A stretch of 64,000 bases of DNA from an uncultured Saprospiraceae bacterium (GTDB lineage Bacteria > Bacteroidota > Bacteroidia > Chitinophagales > Saprospiraceae), in NCBI GenBank assembly GCA_938015435.1, contig CALLPN010000002.1:124001-188000 (forward strand), written 5' to 3'. Within the stretch, counting starts at the first letter, position 1; each line of letters begins with the position of its first letter. Position numbers and translations under genes: made by a program. This document shows positions 19,159 to 27,832 of this stretch, piece after piece. The notes beneath the pieces were generated by a model, which did not search any database, was not told the origin of the DNA, and worked only from the letters and a program-made list of their open reading frames with translations.

Positions 19159-20382
19159 CTAAATCAATACAAACTTCTTTTGTACTGTCTTTCCCTTTTG
19201 CTCCACAGTAACGATATAGACTCCTGGCGCTTTCAATTCATCTCTTTGGATCGTAGCAGACCTTCCTGATACTTGTCTAGACGAGATCAATTGACCTTGC
19301 GCATTTGATATATATAAAGTAGTACCACTAGATACTTCTGGAAATGATATCGTTACTTCTTCCGTCGCAGGATTAGGAGATAACATTACATCTTCGATAG
19401 AGAAATCTCCTACTGCAGATGTAGATCTAAACTCAAGCTCTAATTCTCCTGTAGTCAAATCACTATATACGATCTCATCAAAGAAAGTAAGCTCTTGTGA
19501 TAGTAACTCTGATAGCATTCCGTCTCTATCCGCAGTGATCGTAAAAGTTCCTTCGATTAGATTACTAGGCGCTTCGCCATACACAACCATTCGTGCAAAT
19601 TCATTAGAAATATTATTTTCAATATTAAGAGTTTCGTTACTCACAATAATATCTGTAATCGATATTCCATCTATCGCCGTTCCAATTTGAAATGCCTCTA
19701 TGAGCTTTTCGCTTTCAATACTAAATGGTACTTCATAAGTTGATCCCGTCACTACTTCGATATCATTGATCGCAAATAATGCATTTGACCCCCTTACTTC
19801 TACTTCATCGTTACTGTCTGGAGCAAACGAGGCACTCTTATTTACATCACCATGAATGTATACATCGAAGGTAAAATCAGTAGTGGCGATATCAGCACCA
19901 TCAAACTTAAATGAATATACATCCGACCCAAAATCGAATGGATCTAAATTAGTCAAATCTAGTGATGGATGAATGAAAGCAAATTCTATGTCCGATGATA
20001 TTCCTAAAATATTAGATCGAATCTTAGCAAGATCATTAACTCCTATAAATCCAGATTTATCAACATCAGCAGGAATTACTCCGTCAATATCCAAAGGAAA
20101 AATATCAAAAAGTGCTCTTAGAACAAGAACTAAATCTAAACTAGAAACTCCATTTACATTTCCAACTGAAGATTGAAATTCAATAACATTAGTTCCTGGC
20201 AACACATCTGCTGGCGCAATATCAAATACTCCAGATGAAGATTCATTGAGAGAGTTACCGTTGAGACTTACAGAGCTTGCCCATTGGCTTGTAGTCATGT
20301 AAGATTGGAATGTCACTGATTGTGCTTGTACATTCGTCAGTATAGTTCCTATGAGTAAACTAAGTGTAATTAGTGTTTTCAT
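19159..20382 (-). CDS. T9SS-secreted protein with dockerin-like region
   Basis: 407 residues. The signal peptide ends NVQAQ (21). Residues about 78-128 look like a dockerin type I module: a degenerate first repeat (SSLDLVLVLRALFDI) and a good second calcium loop, DVDKSGFIGVNDLAKIR. Two beta-rich regions follow, the second (about 195-310) cohesin- or Ig-like in pattern. The C-terminus (about 335-407) is a T9SS type A sorting domain with SPNP and a KKFVLI tail. A secreted surface protein is inferred; the dockerin may be structural, as in many Bacteroidota proteins without cellulosomes. Single-gene unit with its own terminator. Confidence 0.8.
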   Translation of the reverse strand: MKTLITLSLLIGTILTNVQAQSVTFQSYMTTSQWASSVSLNGNSLNESSSGVFDIAPADVLPGTNVIEFQSSVGNVNGVSSLDLVLVLRALFDIFPLDIDGVIPADVDKSGFIGVNDLAKIRSNILGISSDIEFAFIHPSLDLTNLDPFDFGSDVYSFKFDGADIATTDFTFDVYIHGDVNKSASFAPDSNDEVEVRGSNALFAINDIEVVTGSTYEVPFSIESEKLIEAFQIGTAIDGISITDIIVSNETLNIENNISNEFARMVVYGEAPSNLIEGTFTITADRDGMLSELLSQELTFFDEIVYSDLTTGELELEFRSTSAVGDFSIEDVMLSPNPATEEVTISFPEVSSGTTLYISNAQGQLISSRQVSGRSATIQRDELKAPGVYIVTVEQKGKTVQKKFVLI

Positions 20383-20443
20383 AATTTTTATTTTTTAAAA
20401 TATGTTGTTTTAATGTTGTTTTAAAAATAGACTCTGATAAACA

Positions 20444-21841
20444 TTAAAGTCTAAAATGTATACCTAGATTAAGCCCTAACAAAGTGCTTTTCTTTTCTAT
20501 GGCGTATGATTCTACATGTTCATTATTGAAAGGCATATACCCTCCAATAGTTGCTTGTATTGCTGTCGATTCGGATAAGGAATATTCCATACCCACTCCT
20601 CCAAATATCTGTAAAGAAGAAGCATTAATAGCTTCTGTATCTTCTGTTAGATTGTAAGGTCTTCTGTTATTGGTAATGATACCTGAATGACTACTCCACA
20701 CTGGTAGTTCTATACCGAGGTCAAAGTGTGACGTCCATCTATTGGCACCTACTCTATACTGTATTCCTGTAATCAAACCCAACCTAGTAGCAGTAATATA
20801 ATTATCCGCTCTATGATTGAATACCCCATCGTAAGTAATAGTCTCCTTCACCTCAAATGGACCTTCTTCAGTTATAATGATTTTCACTACATAATCTTCG
20901 AGCGTAATAGTTTCGGTATATTCATAATCCGCAATCCTTTGTACAAAAGATTGACTAAACCTTGCACCACCGAGAATCACAAAATTATCAGTTAAGAAAT
21001 ATTCAAACTTGATACCTAGATCATATCCATCTTTTGCCTTTTCTTCTAGAGATCTATTAATGTAGTTATCCGATGTATCGTCTCCTGCATTTTCAAAAGA
21101 ACGACTATGCGTATAGTACCCGCCATTCAATCCTAACCTCCATTCCTTCTTTAGCAATGGCTGTGTATATGTACTTTCTATGAACTTAGAGTCTGACTTT
21201 ATTTCATTCGTCGATGTATATTCCAATGATGATATTTTAACGCTAGAAATCTTAGGCATTGTTAATAACTCTCTGGATATTATATCCACTTCGTCAAGCG
21301 TATAGTTATTATTCTTTTCGCTTTCATACGGAGTACTTAACTGAACAAAATCATCTTCAAACTGAGGCAGATTGACTACTTTACTATCAAAATAAAAGTC
21401 TGTTACTTCATTATGCAATTTAGACTTCTTACTATTGTTATCCATTACAGATAAATCTTCAACCTTTTCAATAGACACTTCTAAATCAACCTTCATCGGG
21501 TCAGCAGTTTTTTCCTCTTCCAATGAAAAGTTAGAACTAACTGTCTCTGCTACAGGTGACATACTATTATCGAAGGCAAGATTTGAATTCTGAGGATTCA
21601 CCAATTTATCATTAGCAATATTAGGATCAATAGGATAAGCTTCATACTGTTGCAAGCCAATAATACTTAATAGACTAAATAAGATAATCATTAACCCAGA
21701 AGCCCAAAACAAAATTCCTCTTCGTTTCTTTTGCTCCACCATCGGAGCGAGGTCAGCCCACATCGCATCTGCATCAAATACAGGATTGACTGCTTCGTAC
21801 TTCTCTTTGATGATCTTATCTGTGTTATTATAATTTGTCAT
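20444..21841 (-). CDS. membrane protein paired with ECF sigma factor; N-terminal anti-sigma-like, C-terminal beta-barrel-like
   Basis: 465 residues. A charged cytoplasmic N-terminus (about 1-42, with FDADAMWADLAPMVEQKKRR) precedes one transmembrane segment (about 44-63), then an acidic, low-complexity linker (65-220) and a beta-rich C-terminal domain (225-465) that alternates like an outer-membrane barrel and ends LGLNLGIHFRL, with a terminal aromatic/basic pattern. The gene starts 36 bp after the ECF sigma gene and is read with it. By position it should be the regulator or a target of that sigma factor. One protein carrying both an inner-membrane segment and a barrel-like domain is odd. The family is common in Bacteroidota but its mechanism is not known to me. 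Confidence 0.65.
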   Translation of the reverse strand: MTNYNNTDKIIKEKYEAVNPVFDADAMWADLAPMVEQKKRRGILFWASGLMIILFSLLSIIGLQQYEAYPIDPNIANDKLVNPQNSNLAFDNSMSPVAETVSSNFSLEEEKTADPMKVDLEVSIEKVEDLSVMDNNSKKSKLHNEVTDFYFDSKVVNLPQFEDDFVQLSTPYESEKNNNYTLDEVDIISRELLTMPKISSVKISSLEYTSTNEIKSDSKFIESTYTQPLLKKEWRLGLNGGYYTHSRSFENAGDDTSDNYINRSLEEKAKDGYDLGIKFEYFLTDNFVILGGARFSQSFVQRIADYEYTETITLEDYVVKIIITEEGPFEVKETITYDGVFNHRADNYITATRLGLITGIQYRVGANRWTSHFDLGIELPVWSSHSGIITNNRRPYNLTEDTEAINASSLQIFGGVGMEYSLSESTAIQATIGGYMPFNNEHVESYAIEKKSTLLGLNLGIHFRL

Positions 21842-21877
21842 ATTGACTTCGCTTTATTTATTAGTCCTTAATGGGAG

Positions 21878-22456
21878 TTACCTAGAATGTTTTGTACCCA
21901 ACGAAATTGAACTAGTCTTTTCATAACTGTTAAATTTACTTTTCTCCAAAATCGCTCTAAGCTTCTTTCTTGCTAGAGATACTTTACATCTACTTGTTGA
22001 CTCGCCTATATCTAGCAATTCGCCTATCTCTCTGTGTGAGTACCCTTCGATGACAAATAGCTTAAATATATCTGCGTAGTCGCTCGGTATACTATCTACT
22101 ACTTTCATTAGATCCGCAGCGTCCATATCTATGAGTACTTGCGGATCTAATGCGTAGTCACCTGATTGATACTCTTCATCATTGAGGTATACTTTGAGTT
22201 TTCGTCTGTAGGTCAGTGCCGTTCTGATCACGATTACTTTACACCACGATTCAAACTTGCCTTCCTCTTTATATTGATCGATCTTACCAAATATCTTAAT
22301 CCAAGAATCTTGCAATATATCCTTCGCAGAATGTCCATCTGAGGTGTACCTACAGGCCACCTTATACAGCTGCGGAGAGTAAGTGGCAAACACTTCTTTC
22401 TGAGCTGCAGGCGATCCTTTTCGGACTTGCTTAATGAGATTTTGAATATGCGACAT
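21878..22456 (-). CDS. ECF-family RNA polymerase sigma-70 factor
   Basis: 192 residues from the ATG at 22456. This start is chosen because it begins just upstream of region 2 (MSHIQNLIKQVRKG) and avoids the overlap with the upstream lipoprotein gene that an ATG at 22534 would create. Region 2 contains YKVACRYTSDGHSAKDILQDSWIKI (DILQD -10 contact helix). Region 4 has YADIFKLFVIEGYSHREIGELL and the HTH ending in STSRCKVSLARKKLR. No extended sensory domain. It follows the lipoprotein gene by 16 bp and precedes the putative anti-sigma partner by 36 bp, an arrangement for cell-envelope control. Confidence 0.93.
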   Translation of the reverse strand: MSHIQNLIKQVRKGSPAAQKEVFATYSPQLYKVACRYTSDGHSAKDILQDSWIKIFGKIDQYKEEGKFESWCKVIVIRTALTYRRKLKVYLNDEEYQSGDYALDPQVLIDMDAADLMKVVDSIPSDYADIFKLFVIEGYSHREIGELLDIGESTSRCKVSLARKKLRAILEKSKFNSYEKTSSISLGTKHSR

Positions 22457-22472
22457 ATGGATTACGGCTAAA

Positions 22473-24161
22473 CTATTGTGTAATCGTTGCGGCAAAAGTT
22501 CCATAGAAAGGAAGTCCATCCTCATTTGTTCCAACTATACTACCCTCAATATATCCTCCTATTCCTGATTCGAATTGCGTTAAGGTTACGCTACAATTGG
22601 TATTATCTGCATTCACAAAAGTTGAGTAAATACTAGCAGGACTAGTACCAACTGTGGTAGCACTAAATCCAATTACTAACCCCGTCGCTCCATCATTCGA
22701 AAGAATAATTTCATTAGGCTTTTGGCTAGCAGTCAAATCAGTAACCGTCACTTGCTCACCATCAGAGCCATAAGAAATAATTCCAAATGGTATCTCATCA
22801 CATAAAGAGACATTTAATACATTCGCACCTAATAGCGTTGCTGTTCCTGATTCTACACCTGCCATACCTGCTTCTAAGTTGAATGCAGAAACAACATACT
22901 CTACTTCTTCTTCGCACATCAAAAGAGAGAAAGCGTAATTTCCATTTTCATCAGTTTCTGTATAACTAGTTCGACCTTCTACATCAATCGTAACTATCGC
23001 ATCACTCAATGAACTCATAGTTTCACAGTCAAATACATTACCAGTAAATTCGAATTGATCTCCTTCAGCGAGTGTAACTGGTATTATTTCTTTGTTGTCC
23101 AGGCCAGTAAATGGTCCAATCGAACCTGTATAAACAACTTCTCCACATAGACCATATACGGTTACTTCTAGGACTTCTCCGGAAGGCACCTGACCCGATG
23201 CGTTTCCTTCAGAATCTGTAATATCACTTGAAGTTCCTGCGGACTCTGAAGTAAGCTCTACAACAAGACCGTATAAACTACCCTGGAATCTGCCATCGAA
23301 AATCTGTATACACAACGAAGCCGCATCGATAAAATCGTCACAATTCCACCAAGAGAAATGTGATACCTGACCTATATATTTTCCATTGATTAATTCCGCT
23401 TGGCCTTCTTTGACCCACTTATGTTGGATATCATCGAAGTGCCATAAAGGTATTACTGGTGGTGCATCTCCAAGTAATGAATTATCTACAGGTACCGTAA
23501 TAGTAGCAGTTACTCCTTCTCTAAGCTGTACATACTGTCCATCTGGAGTTTCCATCTCTACCGCAAGCATTCCAAATGACTCTAGTAAATAATTGGCTCC
23601 AGTCTCATCTGTACCACTCAAGTCTCCAGGCGATCTGTCGAGGTAACCCTCTTCAGAAGGATCTACGTGATATGCATGTACTGTAACTAGACCATTATAG
23701 TCTCCACCATTTGCAACAAAGGCATTGGCGGGAAAATCTACTTCTAATCCTCCTTCTAGAGTGATTACATCTCCTGTAGTTCCGTTGACATAACCAGAAA
23801 CTACCTTTTTGACCAAAGTAATTTCCACATTACGATCATAAGTACCTCCAGGATATATTCTGTAGCCGCTTTCAAAATACCCAGGCGCATTGACTTCAAG
23901 AAATGTTCCAATGTTAGCTCCCATATTAAGCCCTTTCCATCTAAATAATCCATTGGCATCTGTCGATTCTGAGGCATTACCTACTGTAATCGTTGCGTCC
24001 TCTATAGCCTTACCATCTTGATCTACTATCTTCCCTATGATATCTGCAGCATAGAATACTTCAGCGGCAGGTGGATTAGTACTGGTGTCGACTATGTCAT
24101 CTTTTCGGCACGAGCTAAAAATTAGCATGGCCAACATTATGAATAGTAAATTATTCTTCAT
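22473..24161 (-). CDS. lipoprotein with carboxypeptidase-regulatory-like Ig domains
   Basis: 562 residues. A lipoprotein signal ends with FSSC (Cys18). Residues about 38-115 are a CarboxypepD-regulatory-like domain (GKIVDQDGKAIEDATITV, then SESTDANGLFRWKG), and a second copy is at about 365-450 (FDCETMSSLSDAIVTIDVEG, then TETDENGNYAFS). Between them is a region with HFSWWNCDD that recurs in secreted Bacteroidota lipoproteins. A peripheral outer-membrane or surface lipoprotein is inferred. It is the first gene of an operon with the ECF sigma factor (16 bp spacing), so it may be part of the signal input, though the role is unknown. Confidence 0.75.
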   Translation of the reverse strand: MKNNLLFIMLAMLIFSSCRKDDIVDTSTNPPAAEVFYAADIIGKIVDQDGKAIEDATITVGNASESTDANGLFRWKGLNMGANIGTFLEVNAPGYFESGYRIYPGGTYDRNVEITLVKKVVSGYVNGTTGDVITLEGGLEVDFPANAFVANGGDYNGLVTVHAYHVDPSEEGYLDRSPGDLSGTDETGANYLLESFGMLAVEMETPDGQYVQLREGVTATITVPVDNSLLGDAPPVIPLWHFDDIQHKWVKEGQAELINGKYIGQVSHFSWWNCDDFIDAASLCIQIFDGRFQGSLYGLVVELTSESAGTSSDITDSEGNASGQVPSGEVLEVTVYGLCGEVVYTGSIGPFTGLDNKEIIPVTLAEGDQFEFTGNVFDCETMSSLSDAIVTIDVEGRTSYTETDENGNYAFSLLMCEEEVEYVVSAFNLEAGMAGVESGTATLLGANVLNVSLCDEIPFGIISYGSDGEQVTVTDLTASQKPNEIILSNDGATGLVIGFSATTVGTSPASIYSTFVNADNTNCSVTLTQFESGIGGYIEGSIVGTNEDGLPFYGTFAATITQ

Positions 24162-24396
24162 CGTGTTAATTTTACATTTTTTGTTGAATCACTCACCTCA
24201 AAAATAGTATTGTGGTCAGCGTTCCTGCTTCTTTACAGGTATTTATATAACTTCTAAATTACTCATTTGCTAGCATGAAGTGAACTAATAACGTTCTTAG
24301 TTCGCTTCATATAGATAACTTAGCAACTAAGGCAAACGCTTAAGCATTTGTCAATTTAATTGAAAATATTATTAACAAGAACGATAAATAACTAAC

Positions 24397-24591
24397 ATGG
24401 AAGAGACTAAAGTAAACGTAAAAATCAACAAGGGAGGACTGCTATTAGTACTGAATACTGTAAACATCACTCATGCAGATGGTACAGAAGAAGTAAGAGA
24501 AAACAGAGCATCATTCTGTAGATGTGGACTATCAGCCAACATGCCTTTTTGCGATGGTGCTCACAAAGCATCTGATTTTGAGAAGGGATAA
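24397..24591 (+). CDS. CDGSH iron-sulfur domain protein
   Basis: 64 residues, one CDGSH domain. The motif CRCGLSANMPFCDGAH (41-56) gives the 3Cys-1His ligands C41, C43, C52 and H56 of a labile 2Fe-2S cluster, with the SxxxPxCDGxH spacing intact. Small stand-alone CDGSH proteins are thought to act in electron or cluster transfer and redox sensing; the partner here is unknown. It has no membrane anchor, so is cytoplasmic. Single-gene unit with a terminator immediately downstream. Confidence 0.94.
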   Translation: MEETKVNVKINKGGLLLVLNTVNITHADGTEEVRENRASFCRCGLSANMPFCDGAHKASDFEKG

Positions 24592-24612
24592 ATAGACAAA
24601 AACAATTTAATC

Positions 24613-24649
24613 AAGGGATATATAGTTATAGCTATGTGTCCCTTTTTTT
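24613..24649 (+). terminator. rho-independent terminator after the CDGSH gene
   Basis: AAGGGATATATAG (24613-24625) pairs with CTATGTGTCCCTT (24632-24644), including two G-U pairs, and is followed by a T7 run. It begins 22 bp after the stop codon. Confidence 0.88.
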
Positions 24650-24722
24650 ATGAAATAGTAGAAAACATAAGGGTGCATGATAGTTCTTTTAAATAAAAAG
24701 TATTGATATTCTGAATCTTATA

Positions 24723-24835
24723 GTCGGAGTCTTTTGTCGGAGCCTTTTGTCGCAGCCTTTTGTCGCAGTCCATGTGTTTTTTCTGCGAAAAAGCCACATT
24801 CCCACTCCGACGTCGTGTTTTACTGCGTAAAACAC
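24723..24835. repeat. 13-nt tandem repeats followed by two TGC-loop hairpins
   Basis: Three 13-nt units start at 24723, 24736 and 24749 (GTCGGAGTCTTTT, GTCGGAGCCTTTT, GTCGCAGCCTTTT) and a partial fourth at 24762. Two hairpins with the same TGC loop follow: TTTTTC-TGC-GAAAAA (24778-24792) and a perfect 9-bp stem GTGTTTTAC-TGC-GTAAAACAC (24815-24835). ACTCCGAC at 24804-24811 is the reverse complement of the head of unit 1, so the array could fold over both hairpins. This lies in the 470-bp spacer 24592-25062, which otherwise holds only the terminator and unremarkable sequence. Confidence 0.75.
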
Positions 24836-25062
24836 TTGTGTTAATACTTTCTAAACGGAGAAACTATTTAAGGCAAATACAGCAACTTCTAACTATTATG
24901 TGAGTACTATGCTTAGGAGCAACTAATACAGGCACTTCAAGTTACAATGATTAGAGATGTGCTCACCATGCAACTATTAACCTTAAAACTGCATCTCTTA
25001 GTAATGTGATACCTTACTCTTGACTAGACCCCAATCTAGCTAAGAACCAAAACTAAACACCA

Positions 25063-26457
25063 ATGAAAACTAAACACTTCGCGTGGTTACTAGGCATCGT
25101 CCTTGTATTGACCGCAGGATATTATGCATTCGGCAACTCTGCCGATACTGTAAAATCAGATATGCTATTAGTCACTCCTGAACACGGACCGTTCGAAGTA
25201 GGTATTCAAGCCACTGGTGAACTTAAGGCCAAAAATTCGATAAAAATACGTGGATCGCAAGCCATGAGATCTGTAGGAGTATGGCAAACATCTATCAAAG
25301 AACTCATCCCTGAAGGTACTATCGTAGAAAAAGGTGATTTCGTAGCAAGTCTCGATAAGACTGAGTTAGCTAACAAGATTACTGAACGAACTACGGATAT
25401 TGAGCGTGAGCAAACGAAACTAGAGCAGATGCAAATCGATACTGCTATACAGATGAAAGACATTAATGATCAGATAGGTAATATCGTGTTTAACATGGAA
25501 CAAGAACGATTAGAAATAGAACGAAACAAGTATGAGCCCCAAATGGTGATTGATCAATCGCTACTCAAATTAAAAAACTCAGAACGAAGTTTGGATCAAT
25601 TAGAAAACAAAAAAGAACTAGTAGAAATCCAGTCTGATGCCAAAATCCGTGAGATCAAAACCAATATCAAACAGCTTAATTCCAAATTGACTCTACTGAA
25701 TAAGGTAGCCGGAGAATTTACCATCACAGCGCCAGAGGGCGGAATGCTTATCTATGAAAAAACATGGAATGGCAAAAAAACTGTAGGTGCACAGATTAGT
25801 GGCTGGGACCCAGTCGTGGCAGAGCTACCTGATCTAAGTAAAATGATTTCTGTTGCTTATGTCAATGAAGTAGATATCAGTAAAGTACAAGAAGGGCAGA
25901 TTGTAAATCTTACAATAGATGCTTTCCCAGAAAAAAAATTTACTGGTCAAATCATTTCTGTTGCCAACATCGGACAAGAACTCAAAAATCAAGAAGCTAA
26001 AGTATTTGAAATCACAATAGAAGTAGATCAAGAAGATGAAGTAATGCGTCCAGCTATGACTACGACTAACAAGATTCAAATCTATGAATATGAAGATGTG
26101 ATATCTATACCTATAGATGCATTGCAAAATGATAGCTTAGATTATGTTTGGGTTCAAAAGGGATCAAAAGTCACGAAACAAGAAGTCGTAATAGGTCCAT
26201 CCAATGAAGACCATATAGTCATACTCGCTGGAGTGTCAAAAGATGATAAGGTAAGTCTAAAAGAGCCCAAAGAACCAGCTAGCTATTCCTTTACTTTAAT
26301 AGATGAAGAAGAAAAAAAGCAGGCTGAAAAACAAGTAGAGGAATGGAAGAAATCCAAAGAAACTTACGATAAAGCAAATGAAGAAAAAGCCAAGGATAGA
26401 TCTCCATCCAAAGTAGACAAAGAAGATGGCGGAGGCGGATTTATGATCATCGGTTAG
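25063..26457 (+). CDS. efflux periplasmic adaptor (HlyD/MacA-like membrane fusion protein)
   Basis: 464 residues. One N-terminal membrane anchor (about 7-24), then the first half of a split lipoyl/barrel region, a long coiled-coil hairpin (about 95-225, Glu/Lys/Gln-rich), the second half with FTITAPEGGMLIY, and beta-barrel and membrane-proximal domains (ISVAYVNEVDISKVQEGQIV; MRPAMTTTNKI). The C-terminus is Lys/Glu-rich and ends in GGGGFMIIG. It would link the inner-membrane permease encoded 44 bp downstream with the TolC-like protein of the third gene. The order adaptor-permease-TolC is that of MacAB-TolC-type exporters. Confidence 0.9.
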   Translation: MKTKHFAWLLGIVLVLTAGYYAFGNSADTVKSDMLLVTPEHGPFEVGIQATGELKAKNSIKIRGSQAMRSVGVWQTSIKELIPEGTIVEKGDFVASLDKTELANKITERTTDIEREQTKLEQMQIDTAIQMKDINDQIGNIVFNMEQERLEIERNKYEPQMVIDQSLLKLKNSERSLDQLENKKELVEIQSDAKIREIKTNIKQLNSKLTLLNKVAGEFTITAPEGGMLIYEKTWNGKKTVGAQISGWDPVVAELPDLSKMISVAYVNEVDISKVQEGQIVNLTIDAFPEKKFTGQIISVANIGQELKNQEAKVFEITIEVDQEDEVMRPAMTTTNKIQIYEYEDVISIPIDALQNDSLDYVWVQKGSKVTKQEVVIGPSNEDHIVILAGVSKDDKVSLKEPKEPASYSFTLIDEEEKKQAEKQVEEWKKSKETYDKANEEKAKDRSPSKVDKEDGGGGFMIIG

Positions 26458-26501
26458 TCATAGTAGTACTTGCTTTATTATTCACTATAACTAATCTCTA
26501 A

Positions 26502-27830
26502 ATGCTGATATATATTAAAAGAAACTTCGCTTTAGCGATGGAAGGAATCATTCAAAATAAGATGAGATCCTTTTTGACAGCGCTAGGAATTATATTTGGA
26601 GTATTTGCTGTGATCGCAATGATGGCAATAGGTAATGGATCACAAGAAGCCATCAAAGAGCAACTAGAGCTTATTGGGACTAATAACATAATGATTACCG
26701 CAATACCACCCACTGACAATGGCGATGATGGTGAAGAACAAGAAGGCTCAACTTCAAAGAAAGAGAAGAAATCTTATTCCCCAGGACTATCTATCGAAGA
26801 CGCTGAATCGATTCAAAAAATACTTCCCAATACTGAGTATGTAAGCCTAGAAACATCAGATGACTCTAGAGTAATCTATCAGAAAAAAGTAATTAGTTCT
26901 CGTACAATGGGAGTGAACAACGATTTTTTTAGAATCAATAATTTGGACCTTTCCGATGGTCGTATGTTTAGTGATTATCAAATAAAAAACGGTATCAATG
27001 TTTGTATACTAGGATCTAATATTTCTAAAAAATTGTTTCTTGGAAAAAATCCAATCGGTAAGTATATTAAGAGCGATCAAAATGTATTTAAAGTAATCGG
27101 AGTTTTAGATAAGAAGATCATTTCTCAAGAAAACTATGACAAACTAGGTTTAAAGAACTATGGTAATTTGTTGTTCATTCCTATGAAATCTTTTCTACTC
27201 AGAATAGATGATCGCAGAAAGATTGCAAGCAATGATATCATCAAAGGGAATAACAATCGAGACAATAAAATAAAAAACTATCACCAATTAGATAAAATAG
27301 TAGTCAAAGTATCTGAATCAGTGGATTCTGAAAGCACTGCTAGTGTCATCTTCAATTTACTTAAAAGAAAACACAATGGCCAAGTAGATTTCGAATTGGA
27401 CGTACCAGAATTACTCATCAAACAACAACAAGATACTCAGGGAACTCTTAATTTTGTGTTTGCGATAATCGCTGGTATATCATTGCTAGTAGGTGGGATC
27501 GGCATCATGAATATCATGCTGGCCAGTGTCATGGAGCGTATCAAAGAAATAGGATTAAGAAGATCTATTGGAGCGACTAAAGAAGATATTATCTACCAGT
27601 TTTTATTGGAAGCTGTAGGCATAAGCCTAGTCGGTGGATTGTTAGGTGTAGGCCTTGGCATAGTCGGTGCAAAAGTCATAGCATCTTACGCCAACATTCC
27701 AACCGTAATTTCCATTTGGTCGATATTCTTATCATTTTTTATCGCAGTTACAGTAGGAGTAGTATTCGGTATATTACCCGCGCAAAAAGCAGCAAAGCAA
27801 GATCCGATCACAGCATTAAGAAGAGACTAG
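26502..27830 (+). CDS. ABC transporter permease, MacB/FtsX type, without ATPase domain
   Basis: 442 residues. A first transmembrane helix at about 21-43 (KMRSFLTALGIIFGVFAVIAM) is followed by a large MacB-type periplasmic core domain (about 45-310, with VIGVLDKKI) and a C-terminal FtsX domain with three helices (about 320-440; GGIGIMNIMLASVMERIKEIGLRRSIGAT is the coupling-helix signature; tail DPITALRRD). There are no Walker motifs, so the ATPase must be a separate protein, yet no ABC ATPase gene lies in this window. It is translated 44 bp after the adaptor and 2 bp before the TolC-like ATG. Confidence 0.92.
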   Translation: MLIYIKRNFALAMEGIIQNKMRSFLTALGIIFGVFAVIAMMAIGNGSQEAIKEQLELIGTNNIMITAIPPTDNGDDGEEQEGSTSKKEKKSYSPGLSIEDAESIQKILPNTEYVSLETSDDSRVIYQKKVISSRTMGVNNDFFRINNLDLSDGRMFSDYQIKNGINVCILGSNISKKLFLGKNPIGKYIKSDQNVFKVIGVLDKKIISQENYDKLGLKNYGNLLFIPMKSFLLRIDDRRKIASNDIIKGNNNRDNKIKNYHQLDKIVVKVSESVDSESTASVIFNLLKRKHNGQVDFELDVPELLIKQQQDTQGTLNFVFAIIAGISLLVGGIGIMNIMLASVMERIKEIGLRRSIGATKEDIIYQFLLEAVGISLVGGLLGVGLGIVGAKVIASYANIPTVISIWSIFLSFFIAVTVGVVFGILPAQKAAKQDPITALRRD

Positions 27831-27832
27831 AT

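Noticed and set aside
24723..24770. CRISPR-like array
   Set aside because: Units are 13 nt and directly abutting with no spacers; no cas genes are in the window.
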